In this document: in pieces, positions 1-8,932 of the stretch | Numbering within the stretch: the stretch's first letter is position 1 | Layout: each line of letters opens with the position of its first letter | From: Lysobacter sp. HDW10 | GTDB lineage: Bacteria; Pseudomonadota; Gammaproteobacteria; Xanthomonadales; Xanthomonadaceae | Assembly (NCBI RefSeq): GCF_011300685.1 | Contig: NZ_CP049864.1 | Span: 984,885-1,048,884, forward strand | Reading direction: 5' to 3' | Length of the DNA stretch: 64,000 bases | Made by a program: the position numbers and the translations under genes | Notes under the pieces: model-generated | The model's input: only the letters and a program-made list of their open reading frames with translations | Databases searched by the model: none | Told to the model about the DNA's origin: nothing

Positions 1-148
1 CCTCTTTGCGGTACCGCGCAATAAACGGCACCGTTGCACCGCCATCCAACAAGTCGACGGCGGCCTTCACCTGCGCAAGGCGGGCTGCGGTGTCGGTGGC
101 CAGAGTTTCAAGGATTCGGTGCTGTGCGGCGGTGCTGAGAGCGGGCAT
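1..148 (-). CDS. tex: Tex family S1 RNA-binding transcription accessory protein, N-terminal fragment
   Basis: Only the first 49 codons are present; the gene leaves the window at its left edge. The translation starts MPALSTAAQHRILETL and reaches the segment DLLDGGATVPFIARYRKE, which matches the highly conserved N-terminal motif of Tex/YhgF proteins. Tex is a cytoplasmic nucleic-acid-binding protein (Tex-N, YqgF-like and S1 domains) linked to transcription; only the extreme N-terminus can be checked here. The ATG at 148 is the first start after an in-frame stop, and I see no strong ribosome binding site upstream. It is divergent from the yqhA-uvrD pair, with about 120 bp between. Confidence 0.85.
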   Translation of the reverse strand, partial: MPALSTAAQHRILETLATDTAARLAQVKAAVDLLDGGATVPFIARYRKE

Positions 149-267
149 CTAATGACAGGGTGACGACTGGGCCGCCAATTATGACGGGCGACCGCCGGGT
201 GCGCGACCGACCGTGGGGAACAGAAGCCGTGTGGGATAATCGAGCCTGAATTCATTGGCTTTCATGT

Positions 268-861
268 ATGTCGACACCGGTCCAAAAACGTCTTAACCCG
301 CTTCAAGGCTTGATCTTCTCTTCTCGTTGGCTGCAGTTGCCGCTCTATCTCGGGCTGATCATCGCGCAAGCCATCTACGTTTGGCAGTTCGGTGTCGAAC
401 TTGTGCACTTGGTTCAACAAGTGTTTGGCGGCCATGAACCGCCCGTCGGCGAAGTCAGCAAGTCGGCCGAAGTGATCATCATGTTGATCGTCTTGGGACT
501 GATCGACGTCGTGATGATTTCCAACCTCCTGGTGATGGTGATTGTCGGCGGCTATGAAACTTTCGTTTCACGTTTGAACCTTGACGGCCATCCGGATCAA
601 CCGGAGTGGTTGAGTCACGTGAATGCCAGCATGCTCAAGGTGAAGCTGGCAATGGCCATCATCGGCATCTCTTCCATTCATTTGCTGAAGACATTCATCG
701 AAGTCGGCGACCTTGGCACACCCAATAGCCAATTCACACAACAAGGTGTGATGTGGCAGACGATCATCCACGTTGTATTTATCTTGTCGGCGATCGGTAT
801 TGCTTGGACGGATCGCTTGATGTCGCACGTGGACAACGGGCGCGAGCACGAACAGCACTGA
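268..861 (+). CDS. yqhA: YqhA/UPF0114 family inner-membrane protein
   Basis: This 197-residue protein has three to four hydrophobic segments (about residues 22-50, 68-95, 125-145 and 165-180) and the family signature around DVVMISNLLVMVIVGGYETF, followed by a loop ending in VKLAMAIIGISSIHLLKTF. These features fit the UPF0114/YqhA family of small integral membrane proteins, whose function is not established. The stop codon overlaps the uvrD start by one base (TGATG), so the two genes are probably cotranscribed and translationally coupled. The start at 268 is the first in-frame ATG. The family call is confident; the role is unknown. Confidence 0.85.
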   Translation: MSTPVQKRLNPLQGLIFSSRWLQLPLYLGLIIAQAIYVWQFGVELVHLVQQVFGGHEPPVGEVSKSAEVIIMLIVLGLIDVVMISNLLVMVIVGGYETFVSRLNLDGHPDQPEWLSHVNASMLKVKLAMAIIGISSIHLLKTFIEVGDLGTPNSQFTQQGVMWQTIIHVVFILSAIGIAWTDRLMSHVDNGREHEQH

Positions 862-3032
862 TGGATGTATCGGGACTGCTTGACGGCTTAAATACCGCGC
901 AACGCGAAGCGGTTTCCGCACCGCCGGGTCACTATTTGGTGCTGGCGGGCGCGGGGTCCGGCAAGACCCGTGTATTGACCCATCGCATGGGTTGGCTGAA
1001 CCAAGTGCACGGCGTGCCTGCGCACGGCATTTTTGCGGTTACATTTACCAACAAAGCCGCGGCCGAAATGCGTCACCGTGTGCAGGACCTCATGCCCGGC
1101 AGTCGCGGCATGTGGGTCGGTACGTTCCACGGGCTTGCGCATCGCTTGCTGCGCTTGCATTGGCAAGACGCGAAGTTGCCTGAGAGCTTTCAGATTCTCG
1201 ACAGCGATGACCAACTGCGCATGGTCAAACGGGTGCTGCAGCAACTTGAGATCGACGACGCCCGCTTCCCGCCGCGTCAGATTGCTTGGTGGATCAATCA
1301 GCAGAAAGATGAAGGCCGTCGACCGCAACATATCCAAGCGGGCAAGGACGAACTCTCAGAAGTGATGTTGAAGGCCTACACCTTGTATCAGCAGCGCTGT
1401 GACAACGCGGGCTTGGTCGACTTTGCAGAAATTCTGCTGCGCGCCCATGAAGTGCTGCGTGATACACCGGTCTTGCTCGCGCACTATCGCAATCGCTTCC
1501 AAGACATTCTGATCGACGAGTTTCAAGACACCAACGCGATTCAATATGGGTTTATTCGACTGCTGGCGGGCGATACCGGCCGCGTCTTTGTCGTTGGCGA
1601 CGATGACCAAGCCATTTATGGTTGGCGCGGTGCCAAGGTTGAGAATGTTCAGCGCTTCTTGCGCGACTTTGATGGCGCGCAAACGATTCGACTTGAGCAG
1701 AACTACCGATCAACCGCGAACATTCTGAGTGCCGCGAACGCCGTCATTGCACACAATCCGGAGCGCCTAGGTAAACAGCTCTGGACAGATTCGGGTGAAG
1801 GCGAACCCATCGACCTCTATGCCGCCTACTCGGAAATCGACGAGGCGAACTACGTGGTGGGTCGCGTCAAGCATTGGGTGCAGTCGGGTGGGGCGCATCG
1901 GGATTGCGCGATTTTGTATCGGAGCAATGCGCAATCGCGTGCATTTGAGGAAGCCCTGATCGTCGCGCAAATGCCCTATCGCGTGTACGGTGGCGTTCGC
2001 TTCTTTGAACGTGCAGAAGTCAAAGACGCATTGGCCTATTTGCGATTGAGCGCATCGCGCGTCGATGACGCGGCCTTTGAGCGTGCGGTGAACATGCCGA
2101 CGCGCGGCATAGGCGATCGCACGATGGAAGAAGTCCGTCGTCTTGCGCGAGGCGCAGGCATGACCTTGTGGAATGCAGCGCGTGAAGTGGCCCACGGTGA
2201 CGCCATCGCCGCGCGCTCGCGAAATGCACTTGCCGGTTTCATGGCACTCATTGATCGCCTCGACGCTGAAACGCAGGCACTGCCCCTGCAAGACAAGATC
2301 GACCACATGTTGGTGCATAGCGGCCTGCGTGCGCATTATGAAAAAGAAGGGCGCAACAGTGTCGAAAGCCGCGTCGACAACTTGGATGAATTGATTACGG
2401 TCGCCTCGCGTTTTTCGCGCGCTGATGATGAGGCGTCGGCCGAGCTCAGTGAGCTCATCGCCTTCCTTGCCTATGCCGCACTGGAAGCGGGCGAGGGCCA
2501 AGCGCAGGAAGGCGAGGACGGCGTACAGCTGATGACCTTGCACAGTGCGAAGGGCTTGGAATTCCCCTTGGTGTTTCTAGGCGGCATGGAAGAAGGCATC
2601 TTCCCCAATCAACGCAGCGTGCAAGAGAGCGGTCGGCTTGAAGAAGAGCGTCGCTTGGCCTACGTCGGCATTACGCGCGCACGCGAGAAGCTTGTATTGA
2701 GCTTTGCTGAAACGCGTCGCCTGCACGGTACCGATATGCCGGGCATTCCCTCGCGCTTTCTGCGCGAAATACCCACGGCCTTAATTCACGAAGTGAGGCC
2801 ACGCAGTGCCTCGACGCGTGCGTTCCAATCCCCCGCACGTCGTAACTTCGGTCACGCACCGATTGCTGCGCCGGGGATCAATCTCGGTGCACTGGTGGAG
2901 CACGCCACCTTCGGCAGTGGCACGGTCGTCGACATCGAAGGTGCGGGTGCACACGCACGTGTGCAAGTGAACTTTGATGCGGTTGGAAGCAAGTGGCTGG
3001 TGTTGGCCTACGCCAACTTAACCGTCCTTTGA
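861..3032 (+). CDS. uvrD: DNA helicase II (UvrD)
   Basis: The product is 723 residues, close to E. coli UvrD (720). It begins MDVSGLLDGLNTAQREAV, with the Q-motif region followed by Walker A (GAGSGKT), motif Ia (TFTNKAAAEMRHR), the GTFHGLAHR segment, motif II (DEFQDTN), motif III (DDDQAIYGWRGA), motif IV (EQNYRST), motif V (LMTLHSAKGLEF) and motif VI (RRLAYVGITRARE). UvrD is a 3'-5' SF1A helicase acting in nucleotide excision and mismatch repair. The colinear match to UvrD rather than Rep or PcrA extends from the first residues. An upstream in-frame extension exists, but the ATG at 861 matches the family N-terminus and is coupled to yqhA. Confidence 0.96.
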   Translation: MDVSGLLDGLNTAQREAVSAPPGHYLVLAGAGSGKTRVLTHRMGWLNQVHGVPAHGIFAVTFTNKAAAEMRHRVQDLMPGSRGMWVGTFHGLAHRLLRLHWQDAKLPESFQILDSDDQLRMVKRVLQQLEIDDARFPPRQIAWWINQQKDEGRRPQHIQAGKDELSEVMLKAYTLYQQRCDNAGLVDFAEILLRAHEVLRDTPVLLAHYRNRFQDILIDEFQDTNAIQYGFIRLLAGDTGRVFVVGDDDQAIYGWRGAKVENVQRFLRDFDGAQTIRLEQNYRSTANILSAANAVIAHNPERLGKQLWTDSGEGEPIDLYAAYSEIDEANYVVGRVKHWVQSGGAHRDCAILYRSNAQSRAFEEALIVAQMPYRVYGGVRFFERAEVKDALAYLRLSASRVDDAAFERAVNMPTRGIGDRTMEEVRRLARGAGMTLWNAAREVAHGDAIAARSRNALAGFMALIDRLDAETQALPLQDKIDHMLVHSGLRAHYEKEGRNSVESRVDNLDELITVASRFSRADDEASAELSELIAFLAYAALEAGEGQAQEGEDGVQLMTLHSAKGLEFPLVFLGGMEEGIFPNQRSVQESGRLEEERRLAYVGITRAREKLVLSFAETRRLHGTDMPGIPSRFLREIPTALIHEVRPRSASTRAFQSPARRNFGHAPIAAPGINLGALVEHATFGSGTVVDIEGAGAHARVQVNFDAVGSKWLVLAYANLTVL

Positions 3033-3036
3033 AAAA

Positions 3037-3056
3037 GACCCGGCCGAAGCCGGGTC
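3037..3056. terminator. Bidirectional intrinsic terminator between uvrD and the convergent gene
   Basis: A perfect 8-bp stem GACCCGGC/GCCGGGTC with a CGAA loop lies 4 bases after the uvrD stop. On the minus strand it is followed by a T-run (from the A5 at 3032-3036), ideal for the gene ending at 3098. On the plus strand it is followed by TCCTCCTCC, a weaker tract. Confidence 0.85.
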
Positions 3057-3097
3057 TCCTCCTCCACACACGAGACGGTCATTCGCAAGGGTGCGAA

Positions 3098-3880
3098 TTA
3101 GCGACCGTCGCGATCCGCGTCGCCGGGGAGTGCGCGCTCGACACCATGCCAAGCGTCTTTCACTGCGCCCTTGGCGTCTTGCCACGCCAAGCGTGATTCA
3201 CCCTTGACGCGATGCCAACCCTTCTCAAGATCGGCCTCCATGCGATCGTCCCACTTGCCATCGAGATTCATGGAACGTGCTTGCGTGCCATAACGATAGG
3301 CGGGTCGATAGTCGTTGTCATAGCTATAGTCGCCCTTGGCGTAGTTCGAGTTCGCGTATTCGTTTTTGTAGAACTGGTCTGTTGTTGCGTAGGTGCGATA
3401 AGTGCGGTCGCTGCGATCAAATGCATCACGCACAGCATTCTTGGCTTCGTCCCACGTCATGCGTGATTTGGCCTTTGCCGATTCCCAGCCATTTTTGATG
3501 TCGGATTCCAAGCTGGCATCCCATGGGCGGTTGGCGTATTCGTTGCGAACGCGATTGCCGTAGCTAAAAGCGGGCGCGTAGTCGGTGTCGTAGTCATACT
3601 TGCTGTTGAAGTAAGGACGCGACTGGTACTCACTCTTCCAATATTCCGTTTCCAAAGTCGGGTCAATGGACTCCGCGACGTTGTGACCTGCGGCACCGCC
3701 ACCGGCTGCACCGATTGCGCCGCCGACAATCGTCCCGATTGGGCCGAACAGAGAGCCTACCGCCGCGCCTGCAGCCGCACCCCCGAGCGCGCCGACGCCA
3801 GTGCCCAGCGGATGCGAACCGGGTTCACCTGTAATCGGGTCACGATTGGTGCCGCGCGTTTCATTGATATTAGCCATCAT
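3098..3880 (-). CDS. Hypothetical glycine-zipper protein with two tyrosine-rich repeats
   Basis: I do not recognise a named family. The 260-residue protein opens with a polar stretch, then a Gly/Ala-rich glycine-zipper segment (about residues 27-65, GALGGAAAGAAVGSLFGP... GGAIGAAGGGAAG) that could span or insert into a membrane. The rest is two imperfect copies of a block of about 75 residues: tyrosine- and aspartate-rich (Y..EY....Y....YDYD.DY.PA..YG...R), then W/F-D...E.D...GW...K..SR..W..AK.AV.DAW. No signal peptide is evident. AAGGAAAAG lies just upstream of two consecutive ATGs, and the second (3877) has the better spacing. The gene ends at the terminator shared with uvrD. A stress-related role is possible but unsupported. 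Confidence 0.75.
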   Translation of the reverse strand: MMANINETRGTNRDPITGEPGSHPLGTGVGALGGAAAGAAVGSLFGPIGTIVGGAIGAAGGGAAGHNVAESIDPTLETEYWKSEYQSRPYFNSKYDYDTDYAPAFSYGNRVRNEYANRPWDASLESDIKNGWESAKAKSRMTWDEAKNAVRDAFDRSDRTYRTYATTDQFYKNEYANSNYAKGDYSYDNDYRPAYRYGTQARSMNLDGKWDDRMEADLEKGWHRVKGESRLAWQDAKGAVKDAWHGVERALPGDADRDGR

Positions 3881-4135
3881 CTTTTCCTTTTCTGTGGGGG
3901 ATGCACATCACTTGAGATGTGAACTCCACCATCAAGGAACCGCCGTGAGCATGCCGTTGCAAAAATGTATGTGATGGGTGAAGCGCTTGTCGCAAAAAAG
4001 TGAAAGCAGCGCGCGAAAAACACATCGATGCTATAGAACATCAAAAAGCCCTGCATGTTTTGCCCATTCAATAAACTGAGGGCGAGATTTGAACGCTTAA
4101 GTTTCAGCCTTCGAACTTACGGATAGAATTCACGG

Positions 4136-6883
4136 ATGAGTCAGAAAATCATCTTGATCGACGGATCGTCCTACCTCTTTCGCGCATTCCACGCATTGCC
4201 ACCGCTGAGCAATGCGCAAGGTGAACCCACCGGCGCGCTATTTGGTGTGGTGAACATGTTGCGTGCGCATTTGAAAGAGCAGCCCGACTACATTGCATTC
4301 GTCATGGATGCGTCTGGCGGCACCTTTCGCAATCAGCTCGATCCGCAGTACAAGGCGAACCGACCGCCGATGCCGGATGAATTGCGCGCACAGCTCGAAC
4401 CCTTGAAAGCAATCGTGCAAGCGATGGGTTTGCCATTGCTGTGCGTCGAAGGTGTGGAAGCGGATGACGTCATTGGCACATTGGCCAAGCAGGCATCGGA
4501 AGCAGGCGTGCAAGTAGAGGTGTCCACCAGCGACAAAGACATGGCGCAATTGGTTGCGCCCAAAGTCATGTTGGTGAACACGATGACGGGCACCAAGTAC
4601 CACTCGGATGACGATGTGATGGCAAAGTTCGGCGTCCGCGCTGATCAGATCATCGACTTCCTTGCATTGATGGGCGACAAGGTCGACAACATTCCAGGCG
4701 TCCCGAAGTGCGGCGAGAAAACTGCAGCGAAGTGGTTGGCGAAGTACGACACGTTGGATGGTGTCATGGCGCATGCCGATGAGATCGGCGGCAAGATTGG
4801 AGAAAGCTTGCGTGAGTCATTGACGCGACTGCCCCTGAATCGCGATCTCACCCGCATCAAGACGGATGTCGATTTGGGATTGGCGTTCGATGATTTGTCA
4901 CTTCGTGACAAAGACACCGACACGTTGCGCACGCTCTACACGCGTTACGGCATGAACCAAGCGTTGAAAGACCTTGATGGGAAGGCCGGCGTCACGCCCG
5001 AAGCAAAGGCGCCACCCGCACGCGCGCAACGCATCGTTGCGCCGGTTGAACCCAGCACGGTCGAAGCACCCGCGGGCTGGTCAGAGCGCGGTAGCTATGA
5101 AGCCGTGCTGGACGAGAAGCAGTTGGCCGCTTGGGTGATGGCATTGTCAGAGGCGAAAGCATTCGCCTTCGACACGGAGACCAGTGCGCTAGACCCGATG
5201 CGCGCTGATCTTGTGGGTTTGAGTTTTTCTATCGAAGCCCTGCGTGCGTGCTACATCCCGGTCGCGCATGAAGCCGGCACGCAATTGCCGATGGCCACCG
5301 TCTTAGATGCGCTGCGCCCGGTCTTGGAAAATCCGAACATCGCAAAGCTAGGGCAGAACGCCAAATACGACCTGCATGTCTTGCGTCGCCATGGCATCAA
5401 CGTTCAAGGGGTGCGAGACGACAGCTTGCTTTCCAGTTTCGTGTTGGACAGTACGCGCCGCCACGACATGGACACGCAAGCAGAGCGAAGCTTGGGTCTC
5501 GAGACCATTCCTTACGAAGCCGTTGCAGGGAAGGGTGCCAAGCAAATTCCGTTTGCACGCGTCGACATCGCGCGCGCGACCGAGTACGCCGCAGAAGATG
5601 CCGACATTACGCTGCGCCTAAACACGCTGAATGTCGCCGAGCTAGAGCAAGACCCCGCCTTGTTGTCTGTCTATCGCACGATTGAAATGCCGCTCTTACC
5701 TGTGCTCACGCGCATTGAAGCCAACGGTGTGCTCATCGATGACGCCAATCTAAAAAAGCAGTCCGCCGAACTCAGTCGACGCATGTTGGCCGCAGTCCAA
5801 CGCGCTGCAGATATCGCGGGGCGTTCGATCAACTTGGATTCACCCAAACAGTTGGGCGCCTTGTTGTTTGACGAACTCGGCTTGAAAGCTGAGGTCAAGA
5901 CGCCTTCTGGTGCGCCTTCAACCAATGAAGAAGCACTGGAAGCCATTGCCGATCAACACGAATTGCCGCGCGTCATTCTCGAATACCGCGGCTTGGCCAA
6001 ACTGCGCAACACCTACACAGAAAAGCTGCCTCTAATGATCAACCCGGATACCGGCCGGGTGCACACCTCTTACAACCAAGCGGGTGCGCAAACGGGGCGC
6101 TTGTCTTCCAACGATCCCAATCTTCAGAACATTCCGATTCGAACAGATGATGGACGCCGTGTTCGCACCGCATTCGTCGCGCCGAAAGGTCGCGTCATCG
6201 TCGCGTGTGACTATTCGCAAATCGAGTTGCGCATCATGGCGCACTTGTCAGGCGATGAAGCGTTAGTGCGTGCATTCGAAAGCGGCGATGACGTTCACCG
6301 CGCCACGGCCGGTGAAGTGTTCGGCAAAGCACCCGATGCGGTGACGAACAATGAACGTCGTGCGGCCAAAGCAATCAACTTCGGTTTGATGTACGGCATG
6401 AGCGCATTTGGGCTGGCCAAGCAACTGGGCGTTGAACGTCACGAGGCGGCAGAGTACATCGCCTTGTATTTCAGTCGCTACCCGGGTGTGCGTGACTACA
6501 TGGAACAAACGCGCGCCAAGGCCAAAGAACACGGCTACGTGGAAACCGTCTTCGGACGGCGCCTGTATTTGCCCTATATCCATTCCCGCAACCAAGGCCA
6601 GCGCGCTGGCGCTGAACGTGCCGCGATCAACGCACCGATGCAGGGGACGGCGGCCGACATTATCAAGCGTGCCATGGTGTCCGTCGATGCATGGATTGCT
6701 GACTACGCATCACGCGCTTTGATGATCATGCAGGTGCACGATGAACTGGTCTTCGAGTGCGACGCAGACTTTGCGGAAACGCTCGTCGAAAACGTTTCAA
6801 GATTGATGACTTCTGCCGCAGATTTGCGCGTTCCGTTAGTGGTGGATTCAGGAATTGGCGAGAATTGGGAAGCGGCGCATTGA
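4136..6883 (+). CDS. polA: DNA polymerase I
   Basis: The 915-residue protein has all three Pol I modules. The N-terminal 5'-3' exonuclease (about 1-290) begins KIILIDGSSYLFRAFHALPPL and contains GVEADDVIGTLA and a helix-hairpin-helix DNIPGVPKCGEKTA. The 3'-5' exonuclease (about 320-510) keeps its catalytic motifs, FDTETSALDP (Exo I), GQNAKYD (Exo II) and YAAEDAD (Exo III), so proofreading is predicted active. The polymerase domain has motif A (CDYSQIELRIMAHLSGD), the O-helix (RRAAKAINFGLMYGMSAFG) and motif C (QVHDELVFE). It acts in Okazaki fragment processing and repair synthesis. It appears monocistronic, with a hairpin terminator downstream. A TAGAAT hexamer about 10 bp before the ATG may be a -10 element. 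Confidence 0.97.
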   Translation: MSQKIILIDGSSYLFRAFHALPPLSNAQGEPTGALFGVVNMLRAHLKEQPDYIAFVMDASGGTFRNQLDPQYKANRPPMPDELRAQLEPLKAIVQAMGLPLLCVEGVEADDVIGTLAKQASEAGVQVEVSTSDKDMAQLVAPKVMLVNTMTGTKYHSDDDVMAKFGVRADQIIDFLALMGDKVDNIPGVPKCGEKTAAKWLAKYDTLDGVMAHADEIGGKIGESLRESLTRLPLNRDLTRIKTDVDLGLAFDDLSLRDKDTDTLRTLYTRYGMNQALKDLDGKAGVTPEAKAPPARAQRIVAPVEPSTVEAPAGWSERGSYEAVLDEKQLAAWVMALSEAKAFAFDTETSALDPMRADLVGLSFSIEALRACYIPVAHEAGTQLPMATVLDALRPVLENPNIAKLGQNAKYDLHVLRRHGINVQGVRDDSLLSSFVLDSTRRHDMDTQAERSLGLETIPYEAVAGKGAKQIPFARVDIARATEYAAEDADITLRLNTLNVAELEQDPALLSVYRTIEMPLLPVLTRIEANGVLIDDANLKKQSAELSRRMLAAVQRAADIAGRSINLDSPKQLGALLFDELGLKAEVKTPSGAPSTNEEALEAIADQHELPRVILEYRGLAKLRNTYTEKLPLMINPDTGRVHTSYNQAGAQTGRLSSNDPNLQNIPIRTDDGRRVRTAFVAPKGRVIVACDYSQIELRIMAHLSGDEALVRAFESGDDVHRATAGEVFGKAPDAVTNNERRAAKAINFGLMYGMSAFGLAKQLGVERHEAAEYIALYFSRYPGVRDYMEQTRAKAKEHGYVETVFGRRLYLPYIHSRNQGQRAGAERAAINAPMQGTAADIIKRAMVSVDAWIADYASRALMIMQVHDELVFECDADFAETLVENVSRLMTSAADLRVPLVVDSGIGENWEAAH

Positions 6884-7062
6884 GCATCTAAATCCCCCCT
6901 GAATGCTTCCGTTTATCGACGCGTCTTTTTACGAAAATTCAACATCGAAAATGGTGTCATGCACGTGTCGGATGCAACGTTCGACGAGGATCAAAAAAAC
7001 TCCCCTCCCCTGGAGCAGATCCAAATCCGGATACCCCTCTCCCCAAGATGGTATCCAACCCA

Positions 7063-7094
7063 CCCCGCCGGTTCCCCCTCCGGCGGGGTTTTTT
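7063..7094 (+). terminator. Rho-independent terminator downstream of polA
   Basis: A 9-bp GC stem (CCCCGCCGG at 7063-7071 pairing with CCGGCGGGG at 7080-7088) has an 8-nt loop and is followed directly by a T6 run. It lies 180 bp after the polA stop and 69 bp before the DUF421 gene. Confidence 0.88.
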
Positions 7095-7162
7095 ATTGGG
7101 CCACACAAAATCCAGTCGAAGAATCCTGCAGTCACCGCACCTTTCTGGGTGAGAATGTCAGC

Positions 7163-7651
7163 ATGCACGCACTTTTCGACATGAGTTCACCGTGGTGGCA
7201 CTTCGTCTTACGCGCGATTGTCATTTACGTCTTGGTGATGGTCTTGATGCGCTTGTCGGGCAAACGCTCGGTCGGCCAATTCACGCCCTTTGATTTGGTT
7301 CTGCTGATCTTGATCGGCAACGCCGTGCAAAACGGCCTAAACGGTGGCGACAACTCGATCAGCGGTGCGGTCATTCTCGCCGGCACCTTGATCGGCCTGA
7401 ATTATTTTGTGGCCCTCATGACCGCGCGACACAAGCGCTTCAGAAAAGTGGTTGAAGGTGTCCCGGTTGTGCTCGCGCGCAATGGCGAGCTCTTCCACGA
7501 TGTGCTGCGGCGCGAGCTGGTGAGTGAAGCAGACTTCCATGAGGTGCTGCGAATGAACGACATCGACGCACTCGCCGATGTTCGAATCGCATGGCTAGAG
7601 ACCAATGGGCACATCAGCGTCGTGTCTTACAAGTCCGCCAACAAGGTTTAG
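7163..7651 (+). CDS. DUF421 (YetF-like) membrane protein
   Basis: The 162-residue product has three transmembrane helices (about 10-32, 42-60 and 64-82) containing [28 protein letters not shown], the hallmark of the DUF421/YetF family. A C-terminal cytoplasmic domain starts [20 protein letters not shown] and includes the conserved segment leading to [24 protein letters not shown]. Molecular function is unknown; family members are typical cell-surface/membrane proteins. An in-frame extension reaches back to 6959, but it would cross the polA terminator, and the ATG at 7163 is preceded by GGGTGAG and aligns with the family start. Its stop overlaps the convergent hemF stop by 4 bases. Confidence 0.88.
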   Translation: MHALFDMSSPWWHFVLRAIVIYVLVMVLMRLSGKRSVGQFTPFDLVLLILIGNAVQNGLNGGDNSISGAVILAGTLIGLNYFVALMTARHKRFRKVVEGVPVVLARNGELFHDVLRRELVSEADFHEVLRMNDIDALADVRIAWLETNGHISVVSYKSANKV

Positions 7652-8580
7652 GCCAGCCAGTCTCTCGGCTGCAGATAGTCATTCAGTTTGGCTTCTGCGC
7701 TGCCGGCCTCGGGCGTAAAGCCGTATTCCCAGCGCGCGAGCGGCGGCATGCTCATCAGAATCGATTCGGTGCGACCGCCTGATTGCAGACCAAAATGCGT
7801 GCCGCGGTCGAACACCAAGTTGAATTCGACGTAGCGGCCGCGTCGATAGAGCTGAAATTGACGTTCCCGATCCCCATAGGGATGGTCTTTGCGGCGCGCA
7901 ACAATCGGCAGGTACGCGTCTAGGAAGCCATTGCCGACGGCCTGCATATACGCGAAATCTTGCCCAAAGTCGGTTTGCAGATCGTCGAAGAACAGGCCGC
8001 CAACGCCGCGCGTCTCATTGCGATGCTTCAACAGAAAGTACGTATCGCACCACTGCTTGTGTGCCGCATAGCGGGTGTCACCGAAGGGGGCACATAGATC
8101 GCGCGCCACGGTATGCCAATGCAGTACATCTTCGTCAAAGGGATAGAACGGGGTCAGGTCGAATCCGCCGCCAAACCACCAAGCCACCGTTTCGCCGTCT
8201 TTTTCGGCGCGAAAATGTCGCACGTTGGCGTGCGTCGTCGGCAGATACGGATTCTTCGGGTGAAACACCAAAGACACGCCGCAGGCACGCCATTGCGCAC
8301 CGGCCAGTTCGGGCCGCGCGGCGGTTGCGCTCGGCGGCAATTGATTGCCAGACACGTCGGAAAAGCCGATGCCGGCTTGTTCAAACACGGTGCCATCGCG
8401 CAGGATGCGCGTGCGGCCACCGCCCCCGAGCAAAACACCTGACTTTTCACGGGTCCAGGCGTCTTCCACAAATCTTGCGCCGCCATCGGCCTGTTCGATC
8501 GCGCTGCAGATACGGTCTTGCAAGCCCATCAGCCAGTCGCGTACGTCCGTCATTTCTTCCAAGGCACCACTCGATTTCAT
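7648..8580 (-). CDS. hemF: Oxygen-dependent coproporphyrinogen III oxidase
   Basis: The 310-residue protein matches aerobic HemF throughout: [33 protein letters not shown], the substrate-site stretch [47 protein letters not shown] and the C-terminal [32 protein letters not shown] (shown here in parts). It converts coproporphyrinogen III to protoporphyrinogen IX in haem synthesis, in the cytoplasm. Two adjacent ATGs (8583 and 8580) follow GGAG; the second has the better spacing (5 nt) and was chosen. A further ATG at 8553 is possible. It is divergent from ycgL, with about 80 bp between. Confidence 0.95.
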   Translation of the reverse strand: MKSSGALEEMTDVRDWLMGLQDRICSAIEQADGGARFVEDAWTREKSGVLLGGGGRTRILRDGTVFEQAGIGFSDVSGNQLPPSATAARPELAGAQWRACGVSLVFHPKNPYLPTTHANVRHFRAEKDGETVAWWFGGGFDLTPFYPFDEDVLHWHTVARDLCAPFGDTRYAAHKQWCDTYFLLKHRNETRGVGGLFFDDLQTDFGQDFAYMQAVGNGFLDAYLPIVARRKDHPYGDRERQFQLYRRGRYVEFNLVFDRGTHFGLQSGGRTESILMSMPPLARWEYGFTPEAGSAEAKLNDYLQPRDWLA

Positions 8581-8659
8581 CATTGCTCCGTCGTGGGCAT
8601 CCTTTTGTATGAATGCCTTCCTTACAATTACACGTTTGGAAAACGCTATTCTGCTACGC

Positions 8660-8932
8660 ATGCAGGCATATATCTATCGAAGCCAAAAGAAAGCCGACAC
8701 CTATGTGTTCCTCGCCAAGGAAGACGGGTTCGATGCTTTACCCGCAGCGCTCGATGCACAACTCTCACCTTGGGTCTCGGTCATGGCCTTGACGTTGGAT
8801 CCGTCGCGCAAACTCGCGCGCGGCAATGTCGAGCGTGTCATGGACGATTTGGCCACACGCGGATTTCATCTGCAGTTTCCACCGGCCTCGTCGATCGATC
8901 CCATGACCAGCGACTGGGGCACGGATGCTTGA
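8660..8932 (+). CDS. ycgL: YcgL domain-containing protein
   Basis: The product is 90 residues, the usual size for this family. It reads [19 protein letters not shown], then [21 protein letters not shown] and [12 protein letters not shown], matching the conserved YcgL signature across its length. The biochemical role is not established here. The ATG at 8660 was chosen over a longer open frame because the family starts with M-x-[CA]-x-[IV]-Y. The end overlaps the start of the following ankyrin gene by 8 bases, which suggests translational coupling. Confidence 0.9.
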   Translation: MQAYIYRSQKKADTYVFLAKEDGFDALPAALDAQLSPWVSVMALTLDPSRKLARGNVERVMDDLATRGFHLQFPPASSIDPMTSDWGTDA

